NCBI GenBank assembly: GCA_023262245.1
Contig: JALRDC010000016.1
Span: 1-7,893, forward strand
DNA: 7,893 nt
DNA from: Flavobacteriaceae bacterium
GTDB taxonomy: Bacteria > Bacteroidota > Bacteroidia > Flavobacteriales > Flavobacteriaceae
Direction: 5' to 3'
Shown: in pieces, positions 6,643 through 7,893 of the stretch
Numbering within the stretch: the stretch's first letter is position 1
How the letters are laid out: every line of letters starts with the position of its first letter
Position numbers and translations under genes: made by a program
Notes under the pieces: model-generated
What the model saw: only the letters and a program-made list of their open reading frames with translations
What the model was told of the DNA's origin: nothing
Databases searched by the model: none

Positions 6643-7893
6643 ATGGAAAACATTTTACAGGCATCAAAACAAAAAACGACGGACCTACCTAGGGTGGCGT
6701 TTCACACTTTGGGCTGTAAGCTGAATTTTTCCGAAACAGCCACGATTGCTAGAGGTTTTGACAGTTTGAGTTATAAAAAGGTTCCTTTTGACAGTCCGGC
6801 TGAGGTTTATGTCATCAATACTTGTTCCGTCACCGAAAATGCCGACAAAAGATTAAAAGGGCTCGTAAAAAAAGCATTGAAACACAATCCCAAAGGATTT
6901 GTTGCAGCCATTGGGTGCTATGCGCAATTGCAACCGGAAGCCATTGCTGACTTAGAAGGAGTAGATCTGGTCCTTGGAGCAACAGAAAAATTTAAGCTGG
7001 TTGACTACATACAAGATGTTACCAAAAAGGAAAGAGGTGAAGTTCATGCATGTGAAATAGAAGAGGCTAACTTTTACGAAAGCAGCTATTCAATGAGTGA
7101 CAGAACCCGTGCATTTTTAAAAGTACAGGATGGATGTGATTATAAGTGCACCTATTGCACAATCCCTAGGGCGCGTGGTATTTCTAGAAGCGACACCTTA
7201 GAAAATGTTTTAGAAAATGCCCGCAAAATTGCTGCCGCTGGTTTGAAAGAAATTGTGCTTACTGGAGTCAATATTGGAGATTATGGGAAAGGAGAGTTTG
7301 GCAATAAAAAACATGAACATACCTTTCTAGAACTAATCACGGCTTTGGACGCCTTAAAGCCTATCAATCGTATTCGTATTTCTTCTATAGAACCCAATTT
7401 AATTGACGATGCGATCATTAATTTTGTTGCTAAAAGTGCACGTTTTGTGCCTCATTTTCATATTCCATTACAAAGCGGTAGTGACAAAATCCTTAAGAGT
7501 ATGAAACGACGTTATTTGACCTCTTTGTACGTCAATCGTGTTACTCAAATCAAACGCTTACTTCCAAATGCTTGTATTGGTGCAGACGTTATTGTGGGCT
7601 ATCCAGGAGAAACAGAAGAAGATTTCTTGGAAACGTATCAATTTCTTAAAGATCAAGAGCTTTCTTACCTACATGTATTTACTTATTCTGAAAGACCTGA
7701 TACAGAGGCTGCTTTAATGAATGAAGTTGTTTCAACTGCAAGCCGAAATAAAAGAAGTAAAATGTTACGAGCCCTATCGGTAAAAAAAAGACGGGCTTTT
7801 TACGAGGTGGGCAGATTTACAATTTTTTCAGGATCTATTGGTGGATCAAGACTCACTTTTGCAATCAGTGCCGTATTTCTACGGGCAGGCACG
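6643..7893 (+). CDS. mtaB: tRNA (N6-threonylcarbamoyladenosine(37)-C2)-methylthiotransferase MtaB, runs off window; C-terminus anomalous
   Basis: This radical SAM enzyme adds a methylthio group to t6A at position 37 of tRNAs that read ANN codons, aiding accurate decoding. I translated 417 codons from the ATG at 6643 with no stop. The N-terminal UPF0004 domain carries three cluster-binding cysteines: Cys25 in TLGCKLNFSE, Cys61 in NTCSVTENAD and Cys92 in AIGCYAQLQPE. The radical SAM triad is CDYKCTYC (Cys165, 169, 172), followed by TIPRARG. HIPLQSGSDKILKSMKRRY near 273-291 and IVGYPGETEEDF near 317-328 also fit. TLGCKLNFSE, as opposed to the TYGCQMN of MiaB, points to MtaB over MiaB or RimO. 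The match is convincing to KKRRAFYE at 381-388. After that the reading stays open for 29 codons but does not look like the expected TRAM domain (see the separate entry). There is no clear ribosome binding site, which is usual for the phylum. Confidence 0.93.
   Translation, partial: MENILQASKQKTTDLPRVAFHTLGCKLNFSETATIARGFDSLSYKKVPFDSPAEVYVINTCSVTENADKRLKGLVKKALKHNPKGFVAAIGCYAQLQPEAIADLEGVDLVLGATEKFKLVDYIQDVTKKERGEVHACEIEEANFYESSYSMSDRTRAFLKVQDGCDYKCTYCTIPRARGISRSDTLENVLENARKIAAAGLKEIVLTGVNIGDYGKGEFGNKKHEHTFLELITALDALKPINRIRISSIEPNLIDDAIINFVAKSARFVPHFHIPLQSGSDKILKSMKRRYLTSLYVNRVTQIKRLLPNACIGADVIVGYPGETEEDFLETYQFLKDQELSYLHVFTYSERPDTEAALMNEVVSTASRNKRSKMLRALSVKKRRAFYEVGRFTIFSGSIGGSRLTFAISAVFLRAGT
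7807..7893 (+). other. Segment after mtaB codon 388 that does not match the family; possible junction
   Basis: MtaB proteins normally follow KKRRAFYE with a link into a TRAM domain (about 50-60 residues, a VLFE-like strand and a GFTENY-like strand). Here the frame continues as VGRFTIFSGSIGG and onward, without these marks. Neither of the other two forward frames restores them, so a simple one-base indel does not explain it. All three forward frames are open here. On the minus strand an open reading of 30 residues ends at a TAA at 7800-7802 (ending DPEKIVNLPTS), which looks about as protein-like as the forward frame. The segment touches the window edge, so its nature cannot be settled. Confidence 0.45.

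Noticed and set aside
6594..6653. Extended 556-residue start of the substrate-binding protein
   Set aside because: The extra 20 residues would overlap mtaB by 11 bases and push the signal sequence away from the N-terminus; the ATG at 6593 gives a proper lipoprotein signal.
1..7893. Search for an undescribed system such as a defence island, repeat array or mobile element
   Set aside because: All long frames belong to familiar families, no direct repeat array or terminal inverted repeats were seen, and intergenic gaps are short. Only the last 87 bases are unexplained.

Overview
The window looks like an ordinary chromosomal stretch of a Bacteroidota genome, roughly Flavobacteriia-like; order and genus cannot be fixed from the sequence. 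The grounds are AT-rich DNA with genes lacking strong Shine-Dalgarno sites, TAnnTTTG-type -7 promoter boxes, a DUF4199 membrane protein (a family mostly seen in this phylum), a cysteine-free type B L31 and the PGM2-like phosphohexomutase typical of the group.

Layout. Positions 1-4587 hold a tight minus-strand cluster, read right to left: a DUF4199 membrane protein, a family 2 polyprenyl-phosphate-type glycosyltransferase with two C-terminal membrane helices, a phosphoglucomutase/phosphomannomutase, and an MsbA-like ABC exporter cut by the left window edge. The spacings are 24 bp, a 4-bp ATGA overlap and 2 bp, so this is almost certainly one transcription unit. A short divergent promoter region (about 4588-4684) separates it from the plus-strand gene for ribosomal protein L31 type B. 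A hairpin terminator at 4957-4984 separates L31 from a convergent, apparently single-gene, oligopeptide-type ABC substrate-binding lipoprotein (4983-6593, minus). A 49-bp divergent gap with a perfect -7 box leads to mtaB (6643 to the right edge, plus), a radical SAM tRNA methylthiotransferase.

How the genes may work together. The four-gene cluster can be read as sugar-phosphate supply (mutase), lipid-linked sugar transfer (glycosyltransferase) and membrane export (ABC exporter), with DUF4199 as an accessory membrane protein. This is inference; the substrate is unknown. L31 and MtaB both serve translation, but as separate units. No stretch over 300 bases lacks a gene, and I see no RNA gene, CRISPR array, insertion sequence or recognisable novel defence system.

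The main anomaly is at the extreme right. MtaB matches its family through about residue 388 and then continues open for 29 codons that do not resemble the expected C-terminal TRAM domain in any forward frame. This suggests a rearrangement, an assembly chimera at a contig end, or a genuinely divergent tail.
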